35,277 nucleotides of DNA from an uncultured Mycoplasmatota bacterium (GCA_900550255.1 URQZ01000012.1:1-35277); one strand, 5' to 3'. Positions 1 to 9,330 are shown, counted from the stretch's first letter. Notes: generated from the sequence alone by a model not told the origin. Translations and numbers: made by a program.

Positions 1-55
1 CCTTATCATTAAACACATACCATTTCATACATCCACTCTTTGTTCCTGTTGTACT
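1..55. repeat. Terminal direct repeat, left copy (55 bp)
   Basis: Bases 1-55 are identical to 35223-35277 and lie in the same reading frame of a pilin-like gene. A repeat of exactly this length at both sequence ends is typical of a contig ended, or closed on itself, at a repeated k-mer. It could mean paralogous pilin genes sharing this segment. Confidence 0.95.
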
Positions 56-313
56 ATTTTTTTCAGTGTAATCATCACATTTCTTTCCTGTTTCTGGATT
101 ATAGTATACTGCTGTTACTGCTGTTCCATTTTCATAAAATGAATCTTTAGCTGCTTGTTTCTTTGCATCATTAAATGAATCTTTAGCTGCTTGTTTCTTT
201 GCATCATTTATGACATTTAATATTATTGGTGTTGCTATTAGTGCTATTAATGCTAGTATTACTATTAATGCTAAAAGTTCTACTAGTGTAAATCCCTTAT
301 TTTTTCTTTTCAT
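1..313 (-). CDS. Type IV pilin-like protein, N-terminal part (cut at window start)
   Basis: Reads leftward from ATG at 313, behind a GAGGAG ribosome site, and runs off the window after 104 codons. A short basic leader is followed by GFTLVELL, the class III (prepilin) signal with cleavage expected after Gly7 and Glu at mature position 5, then a hydrophobic helix to about residue 35. This is the conserved N-terminus of type IV pilins and pseudopilins, which are processed by prepilin peptidase and assembled in the membrane. A 12-residue unit is perfectly duplicated at about residues 36-59 (DNA 137-208). Two Cys follow (residues 79 and 95). The frame continues exactly into the gene at the right end (34723-35277) through an identical 55-base stretch; joined, they would give a 270-residue protein. 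Pilin class is confident; function is unknown. Confidence 0.85.
   Translation of the reverse strand, partial: MKRKNKGFTLVELLALIVILALIALIATPIILNVINDAKKQAAKDSFNDAKKQAAKDSFYENGTAVTAVYYNPETGKKCDDYTEKNSTTGTKSGCMKWYVFNDK
137..208. repeat. Perfect in-frame tandem duplication, 2 x 36 bp
   Basis: Bases 137-172 and 173-208 are identical. The 36-base unit equals 12 codons (AAKDSFNDAKKQ on the minus strand), so it lengthens the pilin helix without breaking the frame. The lack of any divergence suggests a recent slippage event or, less likely, an assembly error. Confidence 0.95.
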
Positions 314-445
314 TCTTTAATCACTCCTCTATATTTAAATGTTATCACATTTAAATATAAAAGTCGATATTTTTACTTCATAAAATTAATTTTTATTTAC
401 GTTTTTACCTTATATTTAAATGAATAAAAAATATTTTGATAAAGA

Positions 446-471
446 AAGAGATGATTGAAAAACCATCTCTT
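446..471 (-). terminator. Rho-independent terminator after polC
   Basis: On the minus strand an 8-bp stem (AAGAGATG / CATCTCTT) with a short T-rich loop is followed by TCTTTAT. It lies about 35 bases past the polC stop and separates polC from the pilin-like gene. The rest of 314-504 holds only the pilin leader region. Confidence 0.75.
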
Positions 472-504
472 AATTATAAATTATAAACCCTATTTTTTCA
501 TGCT

Positions 505-3500
505 TTAAAACAAACTAAGTTGACTTGATTCATCCATTCCATCTAGAATTCCCATAAGACGCATTTTATCTATTAATGTAGTTGATATCTTACAACGTTT
601 TTGTAAATCTTCAATACTAATAAATTCTCGTTTTTCACGTTCACTTACAATATTTTTGGCAACCGTATCACCAAGTCCATCAATTGAATTGAATGGTGGA
701 TAAATTGTTTTATCATCTTTTACACCAAATGTTGTAGCTTCACTTTTATATAAATTAACATTTTCAAATTTTATGCCACGAGCAGTTGCTTCTAAGGCAA
801 GATATAATGATTCGGAAACACCTGCATCTTTATTTGTTGCTTCATTTCCTTTATTACTAATTTCAATAATAGCTTCTTTTATAGCATCATATCCTTTAAT
901 CATAGCTTCAACATTAAAATCTGTTGCTTTTGTTGATAACCAAGAAGCATAATAATAAACTGGCATATGTACTTTAAACCATGCAATTCTAAAGGCACTT
1001 ATAACATACGCTGCAGCATGTGCTTTAGGGAACATGTATTTTATTTTTTGACATGAACCAATAAACCAATCAGGAATTTTCGCATCTTTCATTAGTTGAA
1101 CATATTCACTCCAAGTATCTGGATCTTTACTTGCTTTTCCTTTACGAACAAATTCCATTATTTTAAATGCTTTAATTGGTTCTACACCATTATACATAAG
1201 ATATACCATAATATCATCACGACAACCAATAACCTCACTAAATGGAACAATTTTATTTTTAATTAAATCTTGAGCATTTCCAAGCCAAACATCAGTACCA
1301 TGAGATAAACCTGAAATTTTTATTAATTCAGCAAAAGTTGTTGGCTTAGTATCCTCTACCATTTGAATAGTAAATTTTGTACCAAATTCAGGAATTCCTA
1401 AAGTTCCTGTATTACACATAATTTGTTCTTTTGTTACACCTAAAGGTTCAGGTGATAAGAAAATATTCATTGTCTCTTTATCATCTAGTGGGACCTTTGT
1501 AACATCCATTTTAGTTAAATCTTGAATCATACGTAATTGTGTTGGATCTGAATGTCCTAAAATATCTAGTTTTAAAACATCTTCATCGATGGCATGATAA
1601 TCAAAGTGTGTTGTTCGCCATGCGGAATTTGGATCATCTGCTGGATATTGGAATGGTGTGAAGTCGAAAACATCCATATATCCAGGAATTACAACTATTC
1701 CTCCTGGATGTTGTCCAGTTGTTCTTTTTACACCAGTACATCCCATAGCTAATCTCTCTACTTCAGCTGTTCTCATAACAATATTTTTATCTTCACAATA
1801 TCCTTTAACAAAACCAAAGGCTGTTTTTTCGGCTACAGTTCCAATTGTTCCAGCACGGTATACATTATCAACACCAAATAAAACTTTTGTATATTCATGA
1901 GCTGCAGCTTGATTTAAATCAGAAAAGTTAAGGTCAATATCCGGTACTTTATCGGCATTAAATCCTAAGAAAGTTGCGAATGGCATATCTTGTCCATCTT
2001 TAATCATATTTTCATTACATTTTGGGCATTTCTTATCTGGTAGATCAAAACCACTTGAATATTCTGAACCTAATGTTTTTCCATCTTCTTCAAAAATACT
2101 GTGTTTACACTTTGGGCATCTATAATGAGCTGGTAGGGGATTTACTTCTGTTATACCCATCATTGTAGCAACGAAACTAGATCCAACCGAACCACGCGAT
2201 CCTACTAAATAACCATCATCATTTGATTTTTTTACTAGTTTTTGGGCTATAAGATAGATAACATCAAATCCTCCACCAATAATTCCTTTTAATTCTTGTT
2301 CTATACGATTTTTAATTAAATCAGGAAGTGGATCTCCATACCATTCCTTAGCCTTAGAATAAACCATATCATTTACTATTTCAACAGAATTATCAATTTT
2401 AGGTGAGAATGGAACACCACCTGTTTCAATTATAACTTCAATAATTTCAATCATATCAGCTATTTTATTAGTATTTTCAACAACTATTTCATATGCTAAC
2501 TCATCACCTAAAAAGGCAAAGTCATTAAGCATTTCTCTTGTTGTTCTAAAATGTTGCGATGGAATTTTTTTATAACGAGCAAGTGGATGTCTTCCACCTC
2601 CTGGTACTTTTTGATTAACAATAATTTCACGATAAATTTTATCTTCCTTAAATAAATGATGAACATCTCCAGTTGCAACTATTATTTTTCCACATTCTTT
2701 AGTTACTCTGACAATTTTTTTCAAATGACTTTCTAACTCTTCAGTACTTCCAAATTCTCCATTTTCAACTAAATGTTCATAAACATCCATTGGTTGTACT
2801 TCAACATAGTCATAAAAATTAATAATGTTTGTTAATTCTTCATCACTTTTACTTCTGGCTTGAACAAATACTTCACTTTGATAACATCCACTACCAACAA
2901 GTAATCCTTCTCTTAATCTTTCGATTTCACTACGTAGGATTCTAGGTGTTTTATATAAATATGTTGTATTGGCTAAACTTATAATTTTAAATAGATTTTT
3001 TAAACCTTTTTTATTTTTAGCTAAAATATTAATATGACTTGCTTGTCCATATTTATGAATTTCATCCTTAGAGACTAAATTATCTAATTCACTTATTTTC
3101 TCAATATTTCTTGATACCAATTTATTCATCATTTTATGATATACCAAAGCTGTTCCTTCTGCATCATAATCAGCTCTGTGGTGATGTTCTTCATCGAAGG
3201 CTACATTATATCTTTTAACAAGAGCGGATAAACTATGTCTTGCATAATTATTATCCATTGTACGTGAAAGTTCTAAGGTATCAATTACTGTATTTTTAAA
3301 TTCTCCTAGGTTATATTTTTCATAAGCCATTTCAACAAAAGAAACGTCGAATTTAGCATTGTGGGCAACCATTGGCAAGTCAGCAATCCATTCCTTAAAT
3401 TCTTTAATAGCTGTTTCTTCATTTGGTTTTCCTACTAACATTTCATTAGTAATACTAGTAACATCTGTAATTCTTTGACTAATTTGTTTTCCTGGATCAA

Positions 3501-4896
3501 CCAATTGATCATATCGATCAATTATTTCACCATTTAAAATTTTAACAGCTCCAATTTCAATTATAGAGTCTTCACCACCGGCATTAAATCCTGTTGTTTC
3601 TAAATCAAAAACAACATAAGTATTATCTAATAATTTACTATCATTTGGTCTTACAACAATTTTAACGGTATCATCAATCATTGTAAGTTCTGTTCCATAT
3701 AAAGCTTTAAATGGTTCTTCTCCTTCTTTTAGTTTTTTATTATAATCTCTTACAAAATGATATGCATCAACAAATCCTTGTACTCCATTATGATCAGTTA
3801 CAGCAATTGCTTTATGGCCCCATTTTAGAGCTTGCTTTAACAAATCTTTAGCTGCAACAACACCATCCATTTGACTCATTTTTGTATGTGCATGAAGTTC
3901 AACTCTTTTAACTGGTGCATCATCAATTATTTCTTCTACTTCTTTTTTTAAGACATTAATGTCTCTAATTGTTAAAGATATATCTTGGTTATATTGATCT
4001 TTATCTTTAACGCTTGCTCTTATTTTGTACCACGATCCTACTTGTATTTTTTTATTAATTATTTTAAATTCTTCTTCATCATTAACAAATAAGGTTCCAT
4101 AAATACTATCAGTATAATCCGTTATTTTTAAAGATATAATTTTCAATCCTGTTCTTGTTTCTCTTACATCTTTACCAAATATATAACCTTCAATTACGGT
4201 TGTTCCACCAGGCATAATAACGGTATCTAGTCTAGATGGACTATCTTCTATTTCTTTTCCTACGATTATTTTTTCGTTGGTTGGATCAGTAATTAGGGGT
4301 GGTCTTTTATAATTTTTATATTTTTTTTGTTTTTCGACAACAGGTTCTTCTTTTTTGATTGTTTCTTTTGGAATGTTTATTTCTAATTCTTTATTGATTT
4401 CTTCTCTTAGTTCTTTATTTTTTTCTTCATCAATTTTAATTTCTATTTCTAAATCGTAACCTGCTCTTTTAAAACTTTTTTCTAAGTCATTTTTAGTTCC
4501 ATTTAATTTAATTTCTTCTGCTTTGTTTAGAAGTTCAAGTGTAAGTTTGTTATCCGTATAACTGATTTTTCGATCTTTAAACATAGCTAAAAGAGGTGAG
4601 TTTTTACTATATAGGTCTAAAAAATAGTTATAGTAATCTTTTATATATTCTTCCTTTTTTGTTTCAACATTAAAATAGGCATTTATTTTTTCAAAATCAC
4701 TATATTTTTTCTTTAGTTTTTCTTCAAATTCTAAATAAGTGATTAGTTTTAGATTTTCTTTCAAGGTAATATAGAAACGATATTCTGTCTTACTTTTATT
4801 TCCTATTATTTTTTCTAGTTTTCCACCTTCAAAATCATTAATATTATCTTTAAACATATCAATTTGTTTTAATAACATTTGTAATTTTTCTTCCAT
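505..4896 (-). CDS. polC: DNA polymerase III subunit alpha, PolC type
   Basis: Replicative DNA polymerase of low-G+C Gram-positives, combining polymerase and proofreading exonuclease. At 1463 residues it has the usual PolC length. Order: N-terminal domain; OB fold about 230-315; PHP domain from about 330 (ELHAHT) split by a DEDD exonuclease at about 428-598 (FDLETTGF with Asp431/Glu433, AHNAKFD); a four-Cys zinc site (Cys927, 930, 957, 960), the family hallmark; palm Asp986/Asp988 in VPDIDLNFSD; and GSRGSVGSSF before the zinc site. ATG at 4896 has AGGTGG six bases upstream. A possible extended -10 (TGaTACAAT) lies just upstream, next to the prmC terminator. Nothing looks truncated. Confidence 0.98.
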   Translation of the reverse strand: MEEKLQMLLKQIDMFKDNINDFEGGKLEKIIGNKSKTEYRFYITLKENLKLITYLEFEEKLKKKYSDFEKINAYFNVETKKEEYIKDYYNYFLDLYSKNSPLLAMFKDRKISYTDNKLTLELLNKAEEIKLNGTKNDLEKSFKRAGYDLEIEIKIDEEKNKELREEINKELEINIPKETIKKEEPVVEKQKKYKNYKRPPLITDPTNEKIIVGKEIEDSPSRLDTVIMPGGTTVIEGYIFGKDVRETRTGLKIISLKITDYTDSIYGTLFVNDEEEFKIINKKIQVGSWYKIRASVKDKDQYNQDISLTIRDINVLKKEVEEIIDDAPVKRVELHAHTKMSQMDGVVAAKDLLKQALKWGHKAIAVTDHNGVQGFVDAYHFVRDYNKKLKEGEEPFKALYGTELTMIDDTVKIVVRPNDSKLLDNTYVVFDLETTGFNAGGEDSIIEIGAVKILNGEIIDRYDQLVDPGKQISQRITDVTSITNEMLVGKPNEETAIKEFKEWIADLPMVAHNAKFDVSFVEMAYEKYNLGEFKNTVIDTLELSRTMDNNYARHSLSALVKRYNVAFDEEHHHRADYDAEGTALVYHKMMNKLVSRNIEKISELDNLVSKDEIHKYGQASHINILAKNKKGLKNLFKIISLANTTYLYKTPRILRSEIERLREGLLVGSGCYQSEVFVQARSKSDEELTNIINFYDYVEVQPMDVYEHLVENGEFGSTEELESHLKKIVRVTKECGKIIVATGDVHHLFKEDKIYREIIVNQKVPGGGRHPLARYKKIPSQHFRTTREMLNDFAFLGDELAYEIVVENTNKIADMIEIIEVIIETGGVPFSPKIDNSVEIVNDMVYSKAKEWYGDPLPDLIKNRIEQELKGIIGGGFDVIYLIAQKLVKKSNDDGYLVGSRGSVGSSFVATMMGITEVNPLPAHYRCPKCKHSIFEEDGKTLGSEYSSGFDLPDKKCPKCNENMIKDGQDMPFATFLGFNADKVPDIDLNFSDLNQAAAHEYTKVLFGVDNVYRAGTIGTVAEKTAFGFVKGYCEDKNIVMRTAEVERLAMGCTGVKRTTGQHPGGIVVIPGYMDVFDFTPFQYPADDPNSAWRTTHFDYHAIDEDVLKLDILGHSDPTQLRMIQDLTKMDVTKVPLDDKETMNIFLSPEPLGVTKEQIMCNTGTLGIPEFGTKFTIQMVEDTKPTTFAELIKISGLSHGTDVWLGNAQDLIKNKIVPFSEVIGCRDDIMVYLMYNGVEPIKAFKIMEFVRKGKASKDPDTWSEYVQLMKDAKIPDWFIGSCQKIKYMFPKAHAAAYVISAFRIAWFKVHMPVYYYASWLSTKATDFNVEAMIKGYDAIKEAIIEISNKGNEATNKDAGVSESLYLALEATARGIKFENVNLYKSEATTFGVKDDKTIYPPFNSIDGLGDTVAKNIVSEREKREFISIEDLQKRCKISTTLIDKMRLMGILDGMDESSQLSLF

Positions 4897-4913
4897 ACTA
4901 CCACCTAATATTT

Positions 4914-4922
4914 ATTGTATCA
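4914..4922 (-). promoter_or_regulatory. Possible extended -10 promoter for polC
   Basis: TGaTACAAT on the minus strand, 18 bases upstream of the polC start and directly after the T-run of the prmC terminator. No good -35 is visible, so this rests on the extended -10 alone. Confidence 0.35.
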
Positions 4923-4924
4923 AA

Positions 4925-4949
4925 AAAAGACCTTGGAAAAAAGTCTTTT
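4925..4949 (-). terminator. Terminator after prmC
   Basis: Minus-strand stem AAAAGAC / GTCTTTT with an 11-base loop, followed by more T. It starts a few bases past the prmC stop and closes the prfA-prmC operon. Confidence 0.75.
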
Positions 4950-4956
4950 AGTTAAT

Positions 4957-5670
4957 TTAATTATTAATTATAAATATAAATCTATCTTTACCTTGTAAAT
5001 CTTTTTTTAAAACAACTTCTGCTTTAGGATAATTTTGTTCAGCTATTTTTTTTATTTTATCTCCTTGCATATACCCTATTTCAAAAGCTATTATAAATTT
5101 TTCTTTTAGATTTTTTTTAGCTTGTTTGATTATTTTTTCATAATAATATAGTCCTTCATTATCAGCATAAAGAGCTAAAGATGGTTCGTTTTTTCTAACA
5201 ATATCCTGTATTTCTTCATTTTTTGATATATATGGAGGATTACTAATTATTACGTCAAATTTATTACTAATATTATCTAGCATATCATTTTGAATAAAGT
5301 CTATTTCTACTTTATTTTTTTTAGCGTTTTCTCTAGCTACTTCTAGTGCTTCTTTTGAAATATCAATTGCACTTACATTAGAATTTATTTTTTTCTTTAG
5401 CGTTATAGCTATACAACCACTGCCTGTTCCTAGATCGATAATATTTATTTTTTCTTTGAACATTTTTTTTATATAGCTTATTGTATATTCAACTAGTTCT
5501 TCTGTTTCAAAACGTGGTATTAGAACATTTTTATTTACTTTTATTTCATTTCCATAAAAATTAACATTACCAACGATATATTGAACAGGTTCGCCATTTT
5601 GTAATCTTTCTATACCTTCTTTTAGTTTATTTTTTGGGAGATATTTTTCTAAATAGTTAATATCTGTCAA
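4957..5670 (-). CDS. prmC: Release factor glutamine methyltransferase (PrmC/HemK)
   Basis: SAM-dependent enzyme that methylates the Gln of the GGQ motif in release factors. The SAM-binding motif (IDLGTGSGCIAI) and catalytic NPPY (IISNPPYISK) are intact. It directly follows prfA, its substrate gene, as in many bacteria. At about 237 residues it is shorter than usual (about 280); most of the N-terminal helical domain that recognises the release factor is reduced. Start: an upstream GTG at 5679 lies inside the sequence GAGGTGA, which looks like the ribosome site itself. The TTG at 5670, five bases after it, is therefore the better start, one base after the prfA stop (translational coupling). The GTG cannot be excluded. 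Confidence 0.92.
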   Translation of the reverse strand: MTDINYLEKYLPKNKLKEGIERLQNGEPVQYIVGNVNFYGNEIKVNKNVLIPRFETEELVEYTISYIKKMFKEKINIIDLGTGSGCIAITLKKKINSNVSAIDISKEALEVARENAKKNKVEIDFIQNDMLDNISNKFDVIISNPPYISKNEEIQDIVRKNEPSLALYADNEGLYYYEKIIKQAKKNLKEKFIIAFEIGYMQGDKIKKIAEQNYPKAEVVLKKDLQGKDRFIFIINN

Positions 5671-5671
5671 T

Positions 5672-6727
5672 TTATTCACCTCTAAGTTTTCGAGCTTGAT
5701 CTTCTGTAATCAAAGCTTCAATTACTTGGTCTAAATCTCCTTCCATAACACGATCTAATTGTTTTAAAGTAAATCCTATACGGTGATCTGTTACACGGTT
5801 TTGTGGGTAATTATACGTTCTTATTTTTTCAGAACGATCTCCTGTTCCTATTTTATTTCTTCTTTCATTTCCTAGTTCTTCTTCTTGTTTTCTTAATGTT
5901 TCCTCATAAAGTTTTGTACGTAACATCTGCATACACTTTTCTTTGTTTTGAATTTGACTGCGCTCATTTTGACAAGTTACGACTATACCTGTCGGTAAGT
6001 GAGTAATTCTAACCGCACTATCAGTTGTATTTACTCCTTGTCCTCCGCATCCACTTGAACGATAAACATCTATTCTTAAGTCATTTGGATTAATTTCAAC
6101 GTCTACTTCTTCAGCCTCAGGCATAACTAAAACAGTTGCAGTTGAAGTATGAACACGACCTTGCGTTTCAGTTACTGGTACTCTTTGAACACGATGAGCA
6201 CCACTTTCATATTTTAATTTTGAGTAAACATTATCTCCTTTTACCATAAAACTTATTAAAGTGAAGCCTCCACCTTCTGAATGGTCTTCAGTTAATACAT
6301 CTATTTTCCATCCTTCTTTTTCAGCATATTTTAAATACATACGATAAAGGTCTCCAGCAAAGATATTAGCTTCATCTCCACCAGCTGCTCCTCTTATTTC
6401 AACGATAACATTTTTACCATCATTTGGGTCCTTAGGAAGTAAAATAATTTCTATTTCTTTTTCTAATTTTTCTAATTTAGTTTGAAGTTCTTCTAATTCC
6501 TCTTTTGCCATTTCTCCAAGTTCTGGATCCTTAACCATTTCCTTTGCATCTTCTATTTGTGAAGTTGTACTTTTGTATTCTTGATATGCATCATATGCTT
6601 CTTTTAATCCCGCTTGTTCTTTTGTAAGTTGTAATGTTTTTTTGATATTTGAAATAACTTCAGGTTTCATTAATTCTTCCGTTAATTCATTATATCTTTT
6701 TTCAATTGTTTCTAATCTCTCTATCAT
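5672..6727 (-). CDS. prfA: Peptide chain release factor 1
   Basis: Class I release factor that reads UAA/UAG and triggers peptide release. It has the RF1-type tripeptide PVT (about residues 184-186, in HRVQRVPVTE) and the catalytic GGQ (about 228-230, in SSGCGGQGVNTT). At 351 residues it has normal length. The open frame extends 19 codons further upstream, but that part would cover the promoter; ATG at 6727 follows AAAGGA and begins with the family-typical MIERLE. It is first in a two-gene operon with prmC. Confidence 0.97.
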   Translation of the reverse strand: MIERLETIEKRYNELTEELMKPEVISNIKKTLQLTKEQAGLKEAYDAYQEYKSTTSQIEDAKEMVKDPELGEMAKEELEELQTKLEKLEKEIEIILLPKDPNDGKNVIVEIRGAAGGDEANIFAGDLYRMYLKYAEKEGWKIDVLTEDHSEGGGFTLISFMVKGDNVYSKLKYESGAHRVQRVPVTETQGRVHTSTATVLVMPEAEEVDVEINPNDLRIDVYRSSGCGGQGVNTTDSAVRITHLPTGIVVTCQNERSQIQNKEKCMQMLRTKLYEETLRKQEEELGNERRNKIGTGDRSEKIRTYNYPQNRVTDHRIGFTLKQLDRVMEGDLDQVIEALITEDQARKLRGE

Positions 6728-6755
6728 ATGTTCTTTCCTTTCCTTAACTTTAAAG

Positions 6756-6784
6756 ATTATACTATAAATATATATTTTTTTCAA
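6756..6784 (-). promoter_or_regulatory. Sigma-A-type promoter of prfA-prmC
   Basis: Minus strand TTGAAA (6779-6784), 17-base spacer, TATAAT (6756-6761). It lies about 30 bases before the chosen prfA start and supports that start. Confidence 0.75.
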
Positions 6785-6794
6785 ATATAGAAAA

Positions 6795-6814
6795 AATAGT
6801 ACTTATGTACTATT
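6795..6814 (-). terminator. Terminator after the 56-codon gene
   Basis: Minus-strand stem AATAGTAC / GTACTATT with a 4-base loop and a following T-run. It overlaps the stop codon of the small membrane protein gene. Confidence 0.8.
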
Positions 6815-6983
6815 ATATATGCATTGCAATAAATAAAAGTGATATTTCTCCGATCAAACCCGTTATAATAGCAAGTAGTGCTGGCTCGATAAAACCATAG
6901 TTTTCTACTTCTGTTTCAAATTGTTCTGTTGATTCATCATACCAACTAATCTGATTTTCAAATTCATCTTCATAATAACTCAT
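6813..6983 (-). CDS. Small acidic single-pass membrane protein (56 aa), unknown
   Basis: ATG at 6983 with AGGGTGATC just upstream, 56 codons, TAA. The first ~30 residues are strongly acidic and aromatic (begins MSYYEDEFENQ). Residues about 33-53 form one hydrophobic segment (PALLAIITGLIGEISLLFIA), so an acidic tail would face one side of the membrane. It has its own promoter (TTGTTT-17-TATAAT), ribosome site and terminator, so it appears to be a real independent transcription unit between prfA and the U32 gene. I do not recognise a family; an envelope or membrane-partner role is possible but unproven. Confidence 0.75.
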   Translation of the reverse strand: MSYYEDEFENQISWYDESTEQFETEVENYGFIEPALLAIITGLIGEISLLFIAMHI

Positions 6984-7000
6984 AAGATCACCCTAACTAC

Positions 7001-7029
7001 ATTATAAATCTTTTGATTGAATAAAACAA
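7001..7029 (-). promoter_or_regulatory. Promoter of the 56-codon membrane protein gene
   Basis: Minus strand TTGTTT (7024-7029), 17-base spacer, TATAAT (7001-7006), about 17 bases before the start codon. Confidence 0.65.
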
Positions 7030-7050
7030 TATTATTTTGTTAAAATTATA

Positions 7051-9246
7051 TTAATTTTTATTTAAATTAACAACTTTTCTAATTTGATTTAAATCTTCTT
7101 CATCGTTTAAATCAATTCTTAAAGATTGAACCCCAATATCATAATAATTTTTATAATCTTTTTTAATTATTTTTTCATGATTATAAATATACATTAAATT
7201 ATCTTTCTCTTCTATTTTAAATTTATTATTTTTATTATTAACCAAATATCCTTCATTTATATTGAATTGTTTTAAAAGATTAAATTTACTTATCATTATT
7301 TCAGGATATGAATCGACAATAAGCTCTAAATTTGGTTTTTTATGATAACGATTTATATAATTATCTATTATTGCTTTTATATTATCATCTGTATTTTCAT
7401 ATGATAAAGTTATCAATTTTGAACCTAAGGAATTCAAAAAAGCTACAGTATATGAATTAGTTACATTAAAAGAGAAATCAGTTATAACATCTCCATATTT
7501 TCTTAAACTTCCAAGTTCTCCTATCAAAACCTTTTGATTAAGTTGTGGAAAAGTATTCATAACGCGAGGTAATTTAAAAATGGTATTTGGATATTTTTTA
7601 TCACTATAAATTCTATCAATTTTTAGTGCTTTTAATTTATCAAATAATTTCTCATTTTTTAAATAAACACTTACTTGTTTTTTATTCTCATATTCCGTTA
7701 CTTCTCTTTTATATTCCTTTTTTATGTAGTTTATTTTATAACATCTTTTTTCATTTAATAAATTTATGATTTCTCGACGCAACTCATTTAAGTGGTAATG
7801 ATCAATAAAAATATTATCATCTAAATCTATATTTATTTTATCTATTTCATAGGCTGTGTCTTTCATTCTATCAATTTGTTTTATAATTTCTTCTTTAGTA
7901 ATTTTTCTCGTCTTAGCCTTTTGACAGATAAATTCACTTACAAACTCAACTTTATTACACCCATCTCCCATTTGAATCTTTAATGGCTTATTTTCTAAAC
8001 ATTCTAAATTTATATTTACTTTTATTTTTCTTTCCTTTTTATTTATTTCTTTATTTATGCTATCAAGAGAAATTTTATCACTCGTTTTAATTACTTCATC
8101 ACCAATGTTAACCTTCTCTTTTGAATAAATTGATATAACTTCATTTTTATGTGCTTTATTCACTAGTTTATTATTTAAATATATTTTATTTAAAATAAAA
8201 CCTACATCTTTATTTTTATTTAATATTCTAATTCCATCTTCTTGATGAATATCGCAATTTAATTTTATTTTAATAAAACTATTTTTTATCCCAACAATTT
8301 TACCAATATTAATTCCCATATGATTTGGACGATATTGATGAATAATTTTATTATTTTCTTCTCCAAAAATAAATCCTTTCGTAAATTTACGGTTAAATAT
8401 CTTTAGTAACTCTTCAATATCTTTAGCACTAATTTTAGGATCTTTATATTTTAAATAATTATCAATTGCTTTACGGTATAATTTAGTTACAATATATACA
8501 TATTCAGGACGTTTCATTCTTCCTTCTATTTTAAAACTATCAACACCAATATCTATTAAAGAACCAATATTTTGAATTAGATTTAAATCCTTAGTACTAA
8601 GTAGATATTTATTATTATTAATTTTTTTGTCTTCAGAATTTAAATCATATGGCATACGACAACATTGAGCACATGTACCTCTATTACCGCTACGACCACC
8701 TAAAAAATAACTCATTAGACATTGTCCAGAATAACTAATACATAAAGCCCCGTGAACAAATATTTCTAAATCCATATTTGTTTCTTCTTTTATTTTTTTT
8801 ATATCCTCTAACTTTGTTTCACGAGCAAGCACTGCTCTTTTTATACCTAGCTCTTTAATTAGTTTGACGCCTTCTATATTATGAATGTGCATTTGTGTTG
8901 AAGCATGAATTTCTAAATTTGGATATGTCTGTCTTACTAAATCCATCATTCCAAGATCTTGAATAATTATTGCATCAACACTATTTTTATGAAGAAAATC
9001 TATATATTCTAAAAATTTTGAAACTTCGTGTTCAAATATTAATGTATTAACCGTTACATATACTTTAACTCCATATATATGTGCGAATCTAATTGCTTCT
9101 ATTAATTCTTCATTTGAAAAATTAGAAGCAAAATTACGAGCTCCAAAAACTTTTCCACCTAAATATACAGCGTCACACCCAGCATAAATAGCTGCCTTTA
9201 AACTTTCCATACTACCAGCTGGTGATAACAATTCTATTTTTTTCAT
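7051..9246 (-). CDS. U32 family protein with C-terminal DUF3656 (RlhA-like)
   Basis: The U32 'peptidase' family is now tied to RNA base hydroxylation: RlhA acts on 23S rRNA and TrhP on tRNA. The N-terminal half opens with ELLSPAGSMESLKAAI and AGCDAVYLGG, and has FVHGALCISYSGQCLMSYF and GRSGNRGTCAQCCRMPY at about residues 165-200, a Cys-rich cluster that fits metal or Fe-S binding. The remaining ~400 residues fit the DUF3656 region found in RlhA-type members. At 731 residues the length suits that subgroup. ATG at 9246 has AGGTGA four bases upstream. The true substrate (rRNA, tRNA or protein) is inferred from family only. Confidence 0.88.
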   Translation of the reverse strand: MKKIELLSPAGSMESLKAAIYAGCDAVYLGGKVFGARNFASNFSNEELIEAIRFAHIYGVKVYVTVNTLIFEHEVSKFLEYIDFLHKNSVDAIIIQDLGMMDLVRQTYPNLEIHASTQMHIHNIEGVKLIKELGIKRAVLARETKLEDIKKIKEETNMDLEIFVHGALCISYSGQCLMSYFLGGRSGNRGTCAQCCRMPYDLNSEDKKINNNKYLLSTKDLNLIQNIGSLIDIGVDSFKIEGRMKRPEYVYIVTKLYRKAIDNYLKYKDPKISAKDIEELLKIFNRKFTKGFIFGEENNKIIHQYRPNHMGINIGKIVGIKNSFIKIKLNCDIHQEDGIRILNKNKDVGFILNKIYLNNKLVNKAHKNEVISIYSKEKVNIGDEVIKTSDKISLDSINKEINKKERKIKVNINLECLENKPLKIQMGDGCNKVEFVSEFICQKAKTRKITKEEIIKQIDRMKDTAYEIDKINIDLDDNIFIDHYHLNELRREIINLLNEKRCYKINYIKKEYKREVTEYENKKQVSVYLKNEKLFDKLKALKIDRIYSDKKYPNTIFKLPRVMNTFPQLNQKVLIGELGSLRKYGDVITDFSFNVTNSYTVAFLNSLGSKLITLSYENTDDNIKAIIDNYINRYHKKPNLELIVDSYPEIMISKFNLLKQFNINEGYLVNNKNNKFKIEEKDNLMYIYNHEKIIKKDYKNYYDIGVQSLRIDLNDEEDLNQIRKVVNLNKN

Positions 9247-9262
9247 AAAATCACCTGTTTAA

Positions 9263-9291
9263 ATTATACTATTATTTATTTTTTTTAACAA
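9263..9291 (-). promoter_or_regulatory. Promoter of the U32 gene
   Basis: Minus strand TTGTTA (9286-9291), 17-base spacer, TATAAT (9263-9268), about 17 bases before the start; divergent from rnr. Confidence 0.7.
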
Positions 9292-9330
9292 ATAAAATTT
9301 TAAATGTATAACTTTTTAAGGGTTTTTCTA

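Noticed and set aside
6728..6784. N-terminal extension of release factor 1 by 19 codons
   Set aside because: The extension covers a TTGAAA-17-TATAAT promoter, and the inner ATG has the ribosome site and the family-typical start.
7587..7769. Small plus-strand open frames inside polC, the U32 gene and others
   Set aside because: Low-complexity Phe/Leu/Ile/Ser-rich translations of the reverse strand of Lys/Asn/Glu-rich genes, with no ribosome sites.
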